A stretch of 64,000 nucleotides of DNA from DATGFK01 sp040007395 (GTDB taxonomy: Bacteria; Chloroflexota; Anaerolineae; Aggregatilineales; UBA2796), in contig JBDTVG010000216.1 of NCBI GenBank assembly GCA_040007395.1, positions 1 through 64,000 on the forward strand, given 5' to 3'. Shown in pieces: positions 8,308-15,789 of this stretch. The notes below the pieces were generated by a model. The model saw only the letters and a list, made by a program, of their open reading frames with translations, was not told the DNA's origin and did not search any database. The translations under genes were made by a program, and so were the position numbers. Every line of letters begins with the position of its first letter. Position 1 is the first letter of the stretch.

Positions 8308-9020
8308 GCGCCGTCACCCTGCACCACCGTCGAAAAGCCGATAACCAGCCGCACACTTTGGTCTGAGCGCCCCCACTGGTTCTTGAGAATACGGACCTGG
8401 GTGCGATAGCCATTCACATCCTGTCGCTGTCGCAGCCAGCGTTCTCGCTGGAAATGCAGGCGAACTGCCGCTTTTTCAGACAACAGCGGGGTTCCAGCCC
8501 GTTCGACGAGCAGCAGCGCACACCGGGAGCGATGCAGCGCCGCCATCAGACGCTTGAGGGCGGGTGTGTTCACGCGCCGTTTCCCTTCAACGGTATCCAT
8601 CACAAGGACAACTGCTGCTGCCGTATCGACCAGTGCTGTCAGTGTTTCAAGCGCATGGTCCAGCGTTGGGGGTTGAATAAGCAATAAATTATCGGTAGCC
8701 ACGCCACAGCGGGCCGCATAATCGACATCAAAGGTACGGGAAAGATCGATGCACACCACAGCTTCACCCGTCGCCTGCGCCAGTACCTTACAGGCCAGCG
8801 TCATGGCACCGGAAGTGGGTATACCACTCAACTGTGTCAAATGACCTTTCGGCAGTCCGCCAATGCCGAGTGCCCGATCCAGGGTGGCAAAACCCGTCGA
8901 AAGATGAGGCACGGCTGATTCCGCCCCGGAGTCGCCCAGTGGACGCAGCACCTCCTCGCCGTACTCGCGGCGAATCGCAACTATCGCCTCTTCAAGACGC
9001 TGCTTCTTATCTTTATTCAT
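8304..9020 (-). CDS. imuA: ImuA, RecA-like SOS mutagenesis protein
   Basis: A 238-aa RecA/SulA-like protein (ImuA). A RecA-type core is recognisable (FATLDRALGIGGLPKGHLTQLSG..TSGAMTLACKVL), but the P-loop lacks the GKT signature, as is common in ImuA. VVCIDLSRTFDVDYAARCGV and VVLVMDTVE match the later RecA-fold strands. It is the first gene of the leftward cassette, about 120 bases downstream of the GAAC-N4-GTTC operator. Known ImuA proteins help load the mutasome on RecA filaments. Confidence 0.85.
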   Translation of the reverse strand: MNKDKKQRLEEAIVAIRREYGEEVLRPLGDSGAESAVPHLSTGFATLDRALGIGGLPKGHLTQLSGIPTSGAMTLACKVLAQATGEAVVCIDLSRTFDVDYAARCGVATDNLLLIQPPTLDHALETLTALVDTAAAVVLVMDTVEGKRRVNTPALKRLMAALHRSRCALLLVERAGTPLLSEKAAVRLHFQRERWLRQRQDVNGYRTQVRILKNQWGRSDQSVRLVIGFSTVVQGDGA

Positions 9021-9137
9021 ACTGTTTCAAACCTTAATTTGGCACCCACCCGCAAGAAGGCTGCCGAGGAGTAACATTTATCCGTAGAATAAATGTTCAG
9101 TATGAGTTATTTTATGAGCAGTATTGGTATAGTCAAT

Positions 9138-9165
9138 AGAACATGAACATACGTTCAGATGTTCT
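9138..9165 (-). promoter_or_regulatory. LexA-type SOS box upstream of imuA (nested palindromes)
   Basis: GAACATACGTTC at 9145-9156 is a perfect match to the Gram-positive/Chloroflexota LexA consensus GAAC-N4-GTTC. It sits inside a second inverted repeat, AGAACAT (9138-9144) and ATGTTCT (9159-9165). It lies about 125 bases upstream of imuA and fits LexA control of the mutasome operon. Confidence 0.75.
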
Positions 9166-9431
9166 AACGATTGAAACAGTCCTTTAACGGCCTTTCCAGA
9201 AATGCTATTTCTCGCGTAGATAGGCTGAGGCTACCGACGAAGCGAGTCAACAACTATGTTGAAATATCCACCGTTTTGTTATAGGTATTCAAACCTTTGG
9301 AAAATGTTCAGGAATTTTATTATTGTTGGTTATGAAAAATGGCTTTGCATTCGCAATCGTGCTCAGGTTTCTCAACCTAACCAACCCGTTAGTCACTTGC
9401 AGTCTTCACCACCAGTCTCGACAGGGTGTCG

Positions 9432-9605
9432 GCTGCCTTCCTCAACCTTGCACGATACCGCACCCGCGAAAATATCAAGCCGCCAGCGGCTCGCGGCGGA
9501 TTTTTGCTCTGGCTTGCGCCGTTTCACTCATGCAAAAATCCTTGCGCCACAAGGGTGATATTTTCGCCTATGGGATGCGGTATCCATTGTGCAAGGGAAG
9601 GCAGC
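9432..9605. repeat. Long imperfect inverted repeat (about 174 nt hairpin)
   Basis: The two arms pair over about 45 positions with small internal loops: GCTGCCTTCC with GGAAGGCAGC, CCTTGCAC with GTGCAAGG, GATACCGCA with TGCGGTATC, CGAAAATATCA with TGATATTTTCG, and inside GGATTTTTGC with GCAAAAATCC. No credible coding frame crosses it. It could be a structured RNA, a MITE-like palindrome or a recombination site. Confidence 0.65.
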
Positions 9606-10112
9606 GCTTCCTGACAACCTATCGAGATAGAACGTGCTTACGATGACTGCACGAGGCTCAAGCCCAACGGATTATACGTTGGTGGTCATCTAGCGAAGGA
9701 CGAGAAGTCGAAGATTACATACCGCTCCCGCCGCTGGCAGCCTTCGCTCCGGCGGTGTGTGTTTTACAGAATGTTTGGATGGTCGTGAGCTGTCACTTAA
9801 TGCCCGCATAATCAATGGGCGGTGACGCAGGAAAAGCCTCTGAATGGACACCGAACCGGATTGCCATGCACTCCATCGGGTGTCTTTGCACGCTCAGGCC
9901 GCACCCCAGACAGATCGAGCGGATCACGACCAGTCGCGCAGTTTTCCTCTTTTCACGTCAAACCGGAAACCTCTCAGCCCGGTAGGTGTGTATGGCGCGG
10001 CTGGTTGTCTATCTTCAGATGACTGTTGGTGCAAGCCTCCTCGTGGCGCAGTCGGCATTCAACCAATTGCACCTCTTCATAAGATTTTCCATCCGTAGAA
10101 AGGATTTGTCCT
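9606..10112. other. Non-coding stretch upstream of the SLOG-RNase H gene
   Basis: No convincing gene. Short dyads are present, such as CCAACG...CGTTGG (about 9666-9684) and a CCGCCG/CGGCGG pair (about 9729-9757). They may extend the structured region to the left. It presumably holds the promoter for the gene at 10113. Confidence 0.4.
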
Positions 10113-11066
10113 ATGACTACGCCTGTCTATACCTGTCGTCAGTATCGCTTGCTCATTGCCGGGAGCCGCCATGCTAATGCCGAGATGCTCCAAACCGCGC
10201 GTCAAGTCGTTGCCCGCGCCCAAGCCAATGGTTGGATGGTGTTGGTAGGTGACAATCCGCAAGGGGTAGATGCTGCCGTCATTGACACTTGCGACGAGGT
10301 GGGTGTCAACGTCATGGTGTTCGGTGTGGCGGCACAACCACGCAAGGGCAGCAAGCGCCCTAGTTCATACTGGCGCGTGGACACGAGATTCGAGCATGAC
10401 GATGACTATGTTCCGGGCAAAGCCTACACCGAACGAGATCGGTACATGATCGACCTGTGTGATCGTGCGTTCTTCATTCATGATGGTCTCTCGCGTGGCA
10501 CAAAGGCGGGCTACGACTACGCGGTAAGCCTTGCGAAGCCTACCGACATTCGGGTGTTTGCTGCCACAAATAAACCGAAGTCGAACAAACCATCGCTCAC
10601 ACCTTTTACAAAACCTGCTGCCTCTGTGCCGCATATAATCGAACTGGTCATCGATGTGAGCGAAGGTGACGATGCTCACTGCTTTGGAGGCAGTTTCGGA
10701 CTGCGGGCACTGGATGGTCAAGGTCATTCGCTCTACGACGCACAGCAGACCCTCCGGGTCGAGGCTAACACAGTGGATGGTGCACGGATGCAGGCCATCA
10801 TCGTCGGTTTGGAACGGCTTATCTCATGGCTCAAGACGGACACGGCGGCTTATCGCTTGCGTGTCTATCAAACCAGCAAGAACGTCGATGGCTGGCTGGC
10901 CCACCACTGGAAACGCAACGTGCCAGAGGTGCAACGCCTCGCGGGTCGCATCGATACGTTGCTGCACACCTTTCCAGAAACGGAGTGGATCAAGGAGCCG
11001 CGCCCCCAAGTGCAAAGCCGCCTGAGCAAGATCGGCAAAGGGGGTGATGTCCGCCAGCCAAAATAA
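10113..11066 (+). CDS. SLOG (YpsA/DprA-like) domain fused to RNase HI-like domain
   Basis: A 317-aa fusion. Residues 1-150 form a Rossmann-like SLOG domain (YRLLIAGSRHANAEM, MVLVGDNPQGVDAAVIDTCDEVG, DRAFFIHDGLSRGTKAGYDYA), as in YpsA/DUF2493 proteins that bind nucleotides or nucleotide-derived ligands. After a Lys/Pro linker, residues about 178-300 resemble RNase HI (HIIELVIDVSEGDD..FGGSFGLRAL..EANTVDGARMQAIIVGLERLI), with an Asp and Glu in expected positions. Fusions like this occur on plasmids and integrative elements; the function is unknown. It stands alone upstream of the PRTRC region. Confidence 0.65.
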   Translation: MTTPVYTCRQYRLLIAGSRHANAEMLQTARQVVARAQANGWMVLVGDNPQGVDAAVIDTCDEVGVNVMVFGVAAQPRKGSKRPSSYWRVDTRFEHDDDYVPGKAYTERDRYMIDLCDRAFFIHDGLSRGTKAGYDYAVSLAKPTDIRVFAATNKPKSNKPSLTPFTKPAASVPHIIELVIDVSEGDDAHCFGGSFGLRALDGQGHSLYDAQQTLRVEANTVDGARMQAIIVGLERLISWLKTDTAAYRLRVYQTSKNVDGWLAHHWKRNVPEVQRLAGRIDTLLHTFPETEWIKEPRPQVQSRLSKIGKGGDVRQPK

Positions 11067-11143
11067 GGTTCAGGCACTTTTTCGGTGAATCTGATTACTT
11101 GCCTTGTTACACTCGAACGTGGCACGAGGTTTCGGGAACGCCA

Positions 11144-11587
11144 TCACGCTAGGAGCCAGTAGACCTCGGTCCACACCTTAGCGGGATCGTCATTGTGGGG
11201 TCCGTAGACTTCCCAGCGCGTGCCGGTCTTTTGCTTTCCCTGCGCGGCGCACCAATCAATCACAGCGCGATGTGCCTCCCCCAATCTCGAATATGCTCCC
11301 CAATGCGCAGTCATCGCCACCTGTCCAGATGGCAAGGCAGACGCTATCACTCGGCCGGTGAGTGGAGACGGTACGAGCAACTCGACACCAACCTCGACCT
11401 GCGGCACATCGTCCCAATAAAGCATGATATTACGGCAGCCTTGGTAGATTCCGCCTGCGTGTAGGCACCCCCACACCTCATCACTCAGTTCCCGCCACAG
11501 CGTCGGGAACTCCTGCCATGTAGTCGTCGCAGTCACCACCGCCGTCGGGCGAGCTTCAACGTCCGTCATCGTCACCTGATAGTTCAT
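11144..11587 (-). CDS. GyrI-like / effector-binding domain protein
   Basis: A 147-aa protein resembling the GyrI-like small-molecule-binding domain (AraC effector-binding, SOUL-like fold): YQVTMTDVEARPTAVVTATTTWQEFPTLWRELSDEVW, VEVGVELLVPSP and HWGAYSRLGEAHRAVIDWCAAQG. There is no DNA-binding domain, so it may bind or degrade small hydrophobic compounds. The ATG at 11587 is chosen because AGGAGGAAAT lies directly upstream; an in-frame extension to 11692 lacks such a site. It is transcribed against its neighbours and is probably independent cargo. Confidence 0.65.
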   Translation of the reverse strand: MNYQVTMTDVEARPTAVVTATTTWQEFPTLWRELSDEVWGCLHAGGIYQGCRNIMLYWDDVPQVEVGVELLVPSPLTGRVIASALPSGQVAMTAHWGAYSRLGEAHRAVIDWCAAQGKQKTGTRWEVYGPHNDDPAKVWTEVYWLLA

Positions 11588-11803
11588 ATTTCCTCCTGTT
11601 GGCCTCCGATCTTTCTCGCACAAGACACCTCTTTGAGAGGTCAAAGTATAGCAAATCAGTTGAACATTTGTGCAGCGATCAATAGGTATCACTCCAAATA
11701 TGCCTGACTCAAAATAATCGCCAATTCTTGGTTCCGCTGCTGCCGGAGTGAGGCTCCTCGCTTCGGTATTTTTGTTTTTCTCCCCTAGATAGGAGGTATC
11801 TCG

Positions 11804-12427
11804 ATGAATTCACCTCAATTTCCCACTAATTATCTCAATATTCCGCAAGCAATCTTGGATCACTACCATGCCCACTACAACAACACGACCTATCGTGCCT
11901 TCAGCGATGCACTGGCTGCTAGCTTACCGAGGGGCACAAGTCATCCAGATCACGTCGCAGTAATGAACCTGCTCATCGACGCGGCATTTGAGCGCAGTGG
12001 GGCGGAAGTGTATAGTGGCGCATCCGTCCAGCTTGGCACGGCACTGATGACCTATGCGAACCCGGAATTGTTCACTCTAGCAGAACAGCATTTGCGCCAG
12101 TTCAACCAAGCCGCTGATGAAACCGTGTTGACTGCTGGGTTGCTGCATACATTGGAAACCCTGCGCGCCTTGGCGGAGTCGGCTGTGCGTGCTGCCAGCG
12201 ATCATCACGGCTGGCGGGGACGTGTCGCGTTCTGGTGGTTGAGCGCCATCGCTCAGATTGCCCAAGCCACCTATGCCGTCCTAAGCGAAAGCCACAGCAG
12301 CTACGTGCAGGAGAAGCTCACTACTGCCATCCGTGATCTGCATGACGGGTTGAGCGAAGGTGCTGTCGCAGGTCTAGTCATGGCCCACCCGGTCATGCAA
12401 TGGTTTACCCGTTTCCCTCTACGTTAA
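11804..12427 (+). CDS. Hypothetical protein upstream of the PRTRC genes
   Basis: A 207-aa, mostly alpha-helical, Ala/His-rich soluble protein with no motif I recognise. A strong RBS (TAGGAGGT) lies ahead of the ATG. It is followed after 13 bases by the PRTRC-E-like gene, so it is probably the first gene of that operon. Confidence 0.6.
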   Translation: MNSPQFPTNYLNIPQAILDHYHAHYNNTTYRAFSDALAASLPRGTSHPDHVAVMNLLIDAAFERSGAEVYSGASVQLGTALMTYANPELFTLAEQHLRQFNQAADETVLTAGLLHTLETLRALAESAVRAASDHHGWRGRVAFWWLSAIAQIAQATYAVLSESHSSYVQEKLTTAIRDLHDGLSEGAVAGLVMAHPVMQWFTRFPLR

Positions 12428-12440
12428 TAGGAGAAGCCCG

Positions 12441-12857
12441 ATGACCAAGAAAAATCAGAAGTCCACTCCGAAACCGCCGACTATCATCACCCTGACCCTG
12501 CCGGACGAGGGCAACCTACCGCGTACCGCGACCCTGCTCATTCAGCGCGGCACGTTGGCAGCGGTACGCCAGTTCGACTATAGCGACCTGACAGGCATCA
12601 CCCACGCCATTCAGGAAGCAGCGGCGCAGTTCATGGAGGTCGAGAAAAACCCGCCGCCCGATTTCAATTCGGTATCCACGTCCATATCAAGCACAACACC
12701 GCTTGCTGTAACCGACAGCGATTCATCAGAAGGAGAGGGTGATCCAGATCAAAAGCCTGATGACGATATCGAGCCAACCGCCGACCTCGCCGTACAAATC
12801 TCCGTAGACACACCAGCCGTTGAACCCGCTCAGCCTGTCAACTTGACCTTGTTTTAA
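12441..12857 (+). CDS. PRTRC system protein E-like
   Basis: A 138-aa protein. The N-terminal half (TIITLTLPDEGNLPRTATLLIQRGTLAAVRQFDYSD, AIQEAAAQFMEVEKNPP) resembles PRTRC protein E. It is followed by a long acidic, Ser/Pro-rich linker and a short NLTLF tail. PRTRC systems are conserved gene sets on plasmids and integrative elements, thought to serve DNA maintenance or metabolism; their biochemistry is undefined. It lies between an unknown gene and PRTRC-C with short spacings. Confidence 0.55.
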   Translation: MTKKNQKSTPKPPTIITLTLPDEGNLPRTATLLIQRGTLAAVRQFDYSDLTGITHAIQEAAAQFMEVEKNPPPDFNSVSTSISSTTPLAVTDSDSSEGEGDPDQKPDDDIEPTADLAVQISVDTPAVEPAQPVNLTLF

Positions 12858-12879
12858 CTCTCTCGAAAGGAAATAACTG

Positions 12880-13104
12880 ATGGATACAAATACTCCAGCC
12901 GTGCCTCGTATTTTCAAGATCGGCGCAACCCGCATTGTAGAAGATGCTTCGATGGCAGCGCTGACCAACGAACAGGTCGGGACGTTGCTCAAAGCCAGCT
13001 ATCCCGAAGTCGCTCATGCAACCATTCGCGAACGTATCGAAACCACGCATGACGGTGAAGTGCGGGTCGTGGAATGGCTCCCGCAGCCAGGCCGTAAAGG
13101 ATAA
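12880..13104 (+). CDS. PRTRC system protein C-like
   Basis: A 74-aa protein with the small beta-rich pattern of PRTRC protein C: PRIFKIGATRIVEDASMAALTNEQVGTLLKASYPEVAHATI, then GEVRVVEWLPQPGRKG. The ribosome site is GAAAGGA. Only 6 bases separate its stop from the original start (ATG 13111) of the next gene, which mobile elements have displaced. Confidence 0.6.
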   Translation: MDTNTPAVPRIFKIGATRIVEDASMAALTNEQVGTLLKASYPEVAHATIRERIETTHDGEVRVVEWLPQPGRKG

Positions 13105-13110
13105 ATCGTC

Positions 13111-13137
13111 ATGATCAGCGGAATCACTGTAACTTAA
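13111..13137 (+). pseudogene. Severed 5' end of the small gene at 14056-14322
   Basis: ATG ATC AGC GGA ATC AC is followed at once by the first miniature element, giving M-I-S-G-I-T-V-T-stop. Joining it across the insertions at the ATCACGCT target restores M-I-S-G-I-T-L-D-S-G-Q, in frame with the gene that resumes at 14071. The first six codons (five and two-thirds) are therefore the original start of that gene. Confidence 0.7.
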
Positions 13138-13711
13138 AGCATAAAATGTCCGTTTGGACACGTTATGCTTTCAAATCATTGCGGACACATTATGGTTTCA
13201 TCCACGCTGCAATCGTAAAGCCCTATCCTTAACCCGTTTCCTGGAGCAGAGACTGGTACCCTCTGCTCTGCTGTTCGCGTCGTGTGCCTCACCCATGGTC
13301 CAACGTTGGGATGTTTTATGCTTCAAAATCCACGACTTTGGACAGAATATGCTTCAAGAACTATGACTCAACGACCGCAAAACCACTCGAATATCGCCCG
13401 ATTAGGACAGGATATGCTTCAAAATGAGGACATTTTATGATGAAAGTCACATAAAGCATAAAACTTCCGTTTGGAAACATTATGCTTTAAAAACAATCGC
13501 TGAGTAGAGCCTCCGCAGACTTTACTTAGCGATTTTGGCTATACAAGTGGATATCTACATTCAACTTTGCGAAGCTTTATGCTTGAAAATCCAACTTTAG
13601 GAAAATTTATGCTTTAGGAAGGGAGGCCGATACGTATCTAAACCGTTCCAAACCACCACTTTTCGGAAAGGAAATGCTTTATGAAGGTGAAATTTTATGC
13701 TTGAAATCACA
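13128..13711. mobile_element. Miniature Tn7-like unit A+B, flanked by TSD ATCAC
   Basis: It starts TGT (13128) and ends ACA (13711), with exact 5-bp direct repeats ATCAC at 13123-13127 and 13712-13716. No coding capacity. It contains two copies. Copy A (13128-about 13451) has left-end sites CATAAAA, GTTATGC and ATTATGG, and right-end ATGCTTC-like sites at 13318, 13349, 13414 and 13438. Copy B (about 13452-13711) has right-end sites at 13579, 13609, 13674 and 13697. Spacings are near-identical (31/65/24 and 30/65/23). Copy B lacks its own terminal TGT. Central hairpins include GAGCAGAG...CTCTGCTC in A. Confidence 0.75.
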
Positions 13712-13719
13712 ATCACGCT

Positions 13720-14070
13720 TGTAACTTAAACCATAAAACTTCCGTTTGGAAGCATTATGGTTCCAAAGTGCATGGAAGCGTTATGGTTCTAACCCGATGC
13801 AAAAAGGGCGGGATTTGAGGCACACTGCGCCGAAATCTGGCGATCCCACAATACCCTCGGAGTAGAGCCAAAGTAGATGCTGCTCCACCACTTTGGCTCT
13901 ACTAGATAACTCCCGCCTATCAATTTTAGGAGGCTTTATGCTTCAAAATCCCACTTTAGGAAGTTTTATGCTTCCAGAAAGGATGGCAAACCCTTGCCAA
14001 AACGTTTCCAACGACCATTTTTGGGAAGCTTTATGCTTCCAAGAGAGGAGATTTTATGCTTCAAGTCACA
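13720..14070. mobile_element. Miniature Tn7-like element C, flanked by TSD ACGCT
   Basis: 351 bp, TGT (13720) to ACA (14070), with exact TSD ACGCT at 13715-13719 and 14071-14075. Three left-end sites (CATAAAA near 13732, ATTATGG near 13758, GTTATGG near 13782) and four right-end ATGCTTC sites at 13938, 13968, 14033 and 14056 (spacing 30/65/23) resemble the 3-left/4-right TnsB-site layout of Tn7. A perfect 13-bp stem (GTAGAGCCAAAGT and its complement, about 13863-13903) lies in the middle. No transposase is encoded; it would have to be moved in trans. Confidence 0.75.
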
Positions 14071-14322
14071 ACGCTCGATTCCGGGCAACTTCTCGCCTGC
14101 CTAGAAGCACTGCCACCGCTGGATCTGCTAGGAGTGGCGCTGCTGCGGCAGTGCCAGCCCACTGCTGGCGGCTGGTTTCCCAGAGATGTGCCAGTGGAGC
14201 AGGTCATCCAAGCCACTGTCGAAATGGTGGCTTATGGCACACGCTCCACACAGGCCTCCCAGAAGTTAGCCAACCTGCGCCCCGTCCCGCTCAACATCCC
14301 TGTCGTGGAGTTCCCATTATGA
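14056..14322 (+). CDS. Small PRTRC-operon protein restarted by a transposon end
   Basis: An 88-aa protein of unknown family (TLDSGQLLACLEALPPLDLLGVALLRQC ... VEMVAYGTRSTQASQKLANLRPV), helical and soluble. The first five codons (M-L-Q-V-T) and the GAGAGGAG ribosome site come from the right end of miniature element C. The native start is the fragment at 13111. The reading frame is intact across the target duplication, so a nearly full-length product can still be made, now with transposon-derived initiation. It overlaps the next gene by 4 bases. Confidence 0.65.
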   Translation: MLQVTTLDSGQLLACLEALPPLDLLGVALLRQCQPTAGGWFPRDVPVEQVIQATVEMVAYGTRSTQASQKLANLRPVPLNIPVVEFPL

Positions 14323-15140
14323 ACGACTTACTGCAAACCCAAGCTATGCTCACGGCGCTGTTGCAAACCAATACAGCGCTTTCACTAGCGTTAGCCGCCG
14401 CATGGCTTGACCCGGCGCTCTTGGCGGATGATGAAGATGAAGACGACGAATGCGCGTATACGCTGGCGATCTGCCGCCGCTGCTTCCCTGACGTGTATGC
14501 CAGTGCCGTACACCATCTGCGGAGCGGTGTATCCCGTTCGGAGGTGGATCGCGTTTTCTGCGAAGGCATTGGACGCTATCTCGTGGTCGATGTACAGGAC
14601 ATCCAGCAGTTTCAGTATGGTGTGCCGTGGGAAGCGCTCGGCATCGACCTGTACGACCAGGAAGCGTTTCAAGAAGCGTCCCCACGTCTGGCAGTTGTCG
14701 CTGCGTGGTTCGGTGTCACTGCCGAAGACAGTACCATAGAGCAAGCGCGGCGGGTTGCTGAAGCACTCATCAAATCGCTGGAACCTTATGGCGAGACCGG
14801 CATTCACAGCGATGTCGCTAGTCTGCTGCGCTGGCTGTTCGGCCTGTCGGGAAACACACTGGTCGATTTCACCGATGAAGAACTCTATGAGTCGGGCATT
14901 GAGCCGGTACCGTGGGAGTGTGATGATATTGCCTTTATAAATGACGTGCAGCAGGAAGCCTACATGATGGTCGACGCTGCCACCCGCGCCCTGACCCTGC
15001 TGGAAACGAATGCCGACTGGCGCGAATACTTCCAGCAGAATACCAAGTTAACAAGGAGGAACCCTAAACATGCTGCCCGACTTGACTGGCCCGCAGATGC
15101 TGGCAGTGGCGATCCAGATGCCACCCACGCTGACGCTTAG
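14319..15140 (+). CDS. Hypothetical 273-aa PRTRC-operon protein
   Basis: ATG 14319 overlaps the previous stop (ATGA), which fixes the start; a longer in-frame extension reaches back into the miniature elements and is discarded. It is an acidic, Trp-rich, soluble protein (LADDEDEDDECAYTLAICRRCFPDVY; DVASLLRWLFGLSGNTLVDFTDEELYESGI). I do not recognise a family. Its place between PRTRC-C and PRTRC-B would suit PRTRC protein F, but that is position only. Its 3' end overlaps the next gene by about 70 bases. Confidence 0.55.
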   Translation: MNDLLQTQAMLTALLQTNTALSLALAAAWLDPALLADDEDEDDECAYTLAICRRCFPDVYASAVHHLRSGVSRSEVDRVFCEGIGRYLVVDVQDIQQFQYGVPWEALGIDLYDQEAFQEASPRLAVVAAWFGVTAEDSTIEQARRVAEALIKSLEPYGETGIHSDVASLLRWLFGLSGNTLVDFTDEELYESGIEPVPWECDDIAFINDVQQEAYMMVDAATRALTLLETNADWREYFQQNTKLTRRNPKHAARLDWPADAGSGDPDATHADA

Positions 15141-15789
15141 TTTTTATCCATTCGGCGTGATCCTGCGCCGCACCACCGGAGATGGCGGCATCGTCGAGTA
15201 TCCCGTCGATCCCGCCCAGATTGCGGAAGCGCTGGCGGCTAAAACCCGCTTCGATACGGGCCTCCTGAATCCCAACACTCTGTGTGTCCGTGCCGAGGGG
15301 CTGACGCGCACGGTAGTCGACTATCGCCCCCCTCAGAAAACCGCGATCCACATCGATGGCTCCGATGTGCCGTTCCGCGTCCCGCTGCCGGGCCTCGTGA
15401 TGAGCCGCACCACCACTGGCGGAGACAGCCCGCAGTACAGCATCTTTGCGGTGAAAGACCGTCCCTCAACGCTGCAAGCACCGCTGTTTCTCGCGCCGCT
15501 CCCCAATCTTTATGCCGATGGCGCGGTGTGCTGGGGCAGCGTCAATAAGGTGTCCGCTGAGGCATTGGCGGGCGCAGACCTGACAGAAGACTGGCGGATG
15601 CTGCTTGGGTCGCTGTTCACAGCGCACTCGGTCAGCGGTAAGAGCCGCAGCCAGCCGCAGGACATCCGCAAAAAGCTGGCGGAACTCGACATCCGCAAAG
15701 CGCGGGCTTATCCCAAACGCGATCTCGTGCCGTACAAAACGACCCTCGAAGCCGCGCTTCAGAAATTTTCAGAAAGGACACGGCCATGA
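15070..15789 (+). CDS. PRTRC system protein B-like
   Basis: A 239-aa protein resembling PRTRC protein B: a beta-rich N-terminal half (LTLSFYPFGVILRRTTGDGGIVEYPVD, VDYRPPQKTAIHIDGSDVPFRVPLPGLV) and conserved FLAPLPNLYADGAVCWGSVN, which recalls the inactive E2-like fold proposed for this family. An AAGGAGG site 13 bases before ATG 15070 supports the start despite the overlap with the upstream frame. It overlaps thiF by 4 bases. PRTRC-B and ThiF pairs suggest an E1/E2-like conjugation theme. Confidence 0.65.
   Translation: MLPDLTGPQMLAVAIQMPPTLTLSFYPFGVILRRTTGDGGIVEYPVDPAQIAEALAAKTRFDTGLLNPNTLCVRAEGLTRTVVDYRPPQKTAIHIDGSDVPFRVPLPGLVMSRTTTGGDSPQYSIFAVKDRPSTLQAPLFLAPLPNLYADGAVCWGSVNKVSAEALAGADLTEDWRMLLGSLFTAHSVSGKSRSQPQDIRKKLAELDIRKARAYPKRDLVPYKTTLEAALQKFSERTRP

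Noticed and set aside
9256..9646. Overlapping open frames near the long hairpin
   Set aside because: They cross a near-perfect inverted repeat, lack ribosome sites and resemble no family; treated as non-coding.
13128..14070. Repeat region considered as a CRISPR array
   Set aside because: Repeats are short (about 10 bases), unevenly spaced (23-65) and in both orientations, with TSDs at the edges. They fit TnsB-type sites, not CRISPR repeats and spacers.
13893..14318. Longer version of the 273-aa protein starting at 13893
   Set aside because: The extra 142 codons lie in miniature element C and over the 88-aa gene. ATG 14319 is coupled to the preceding stop.
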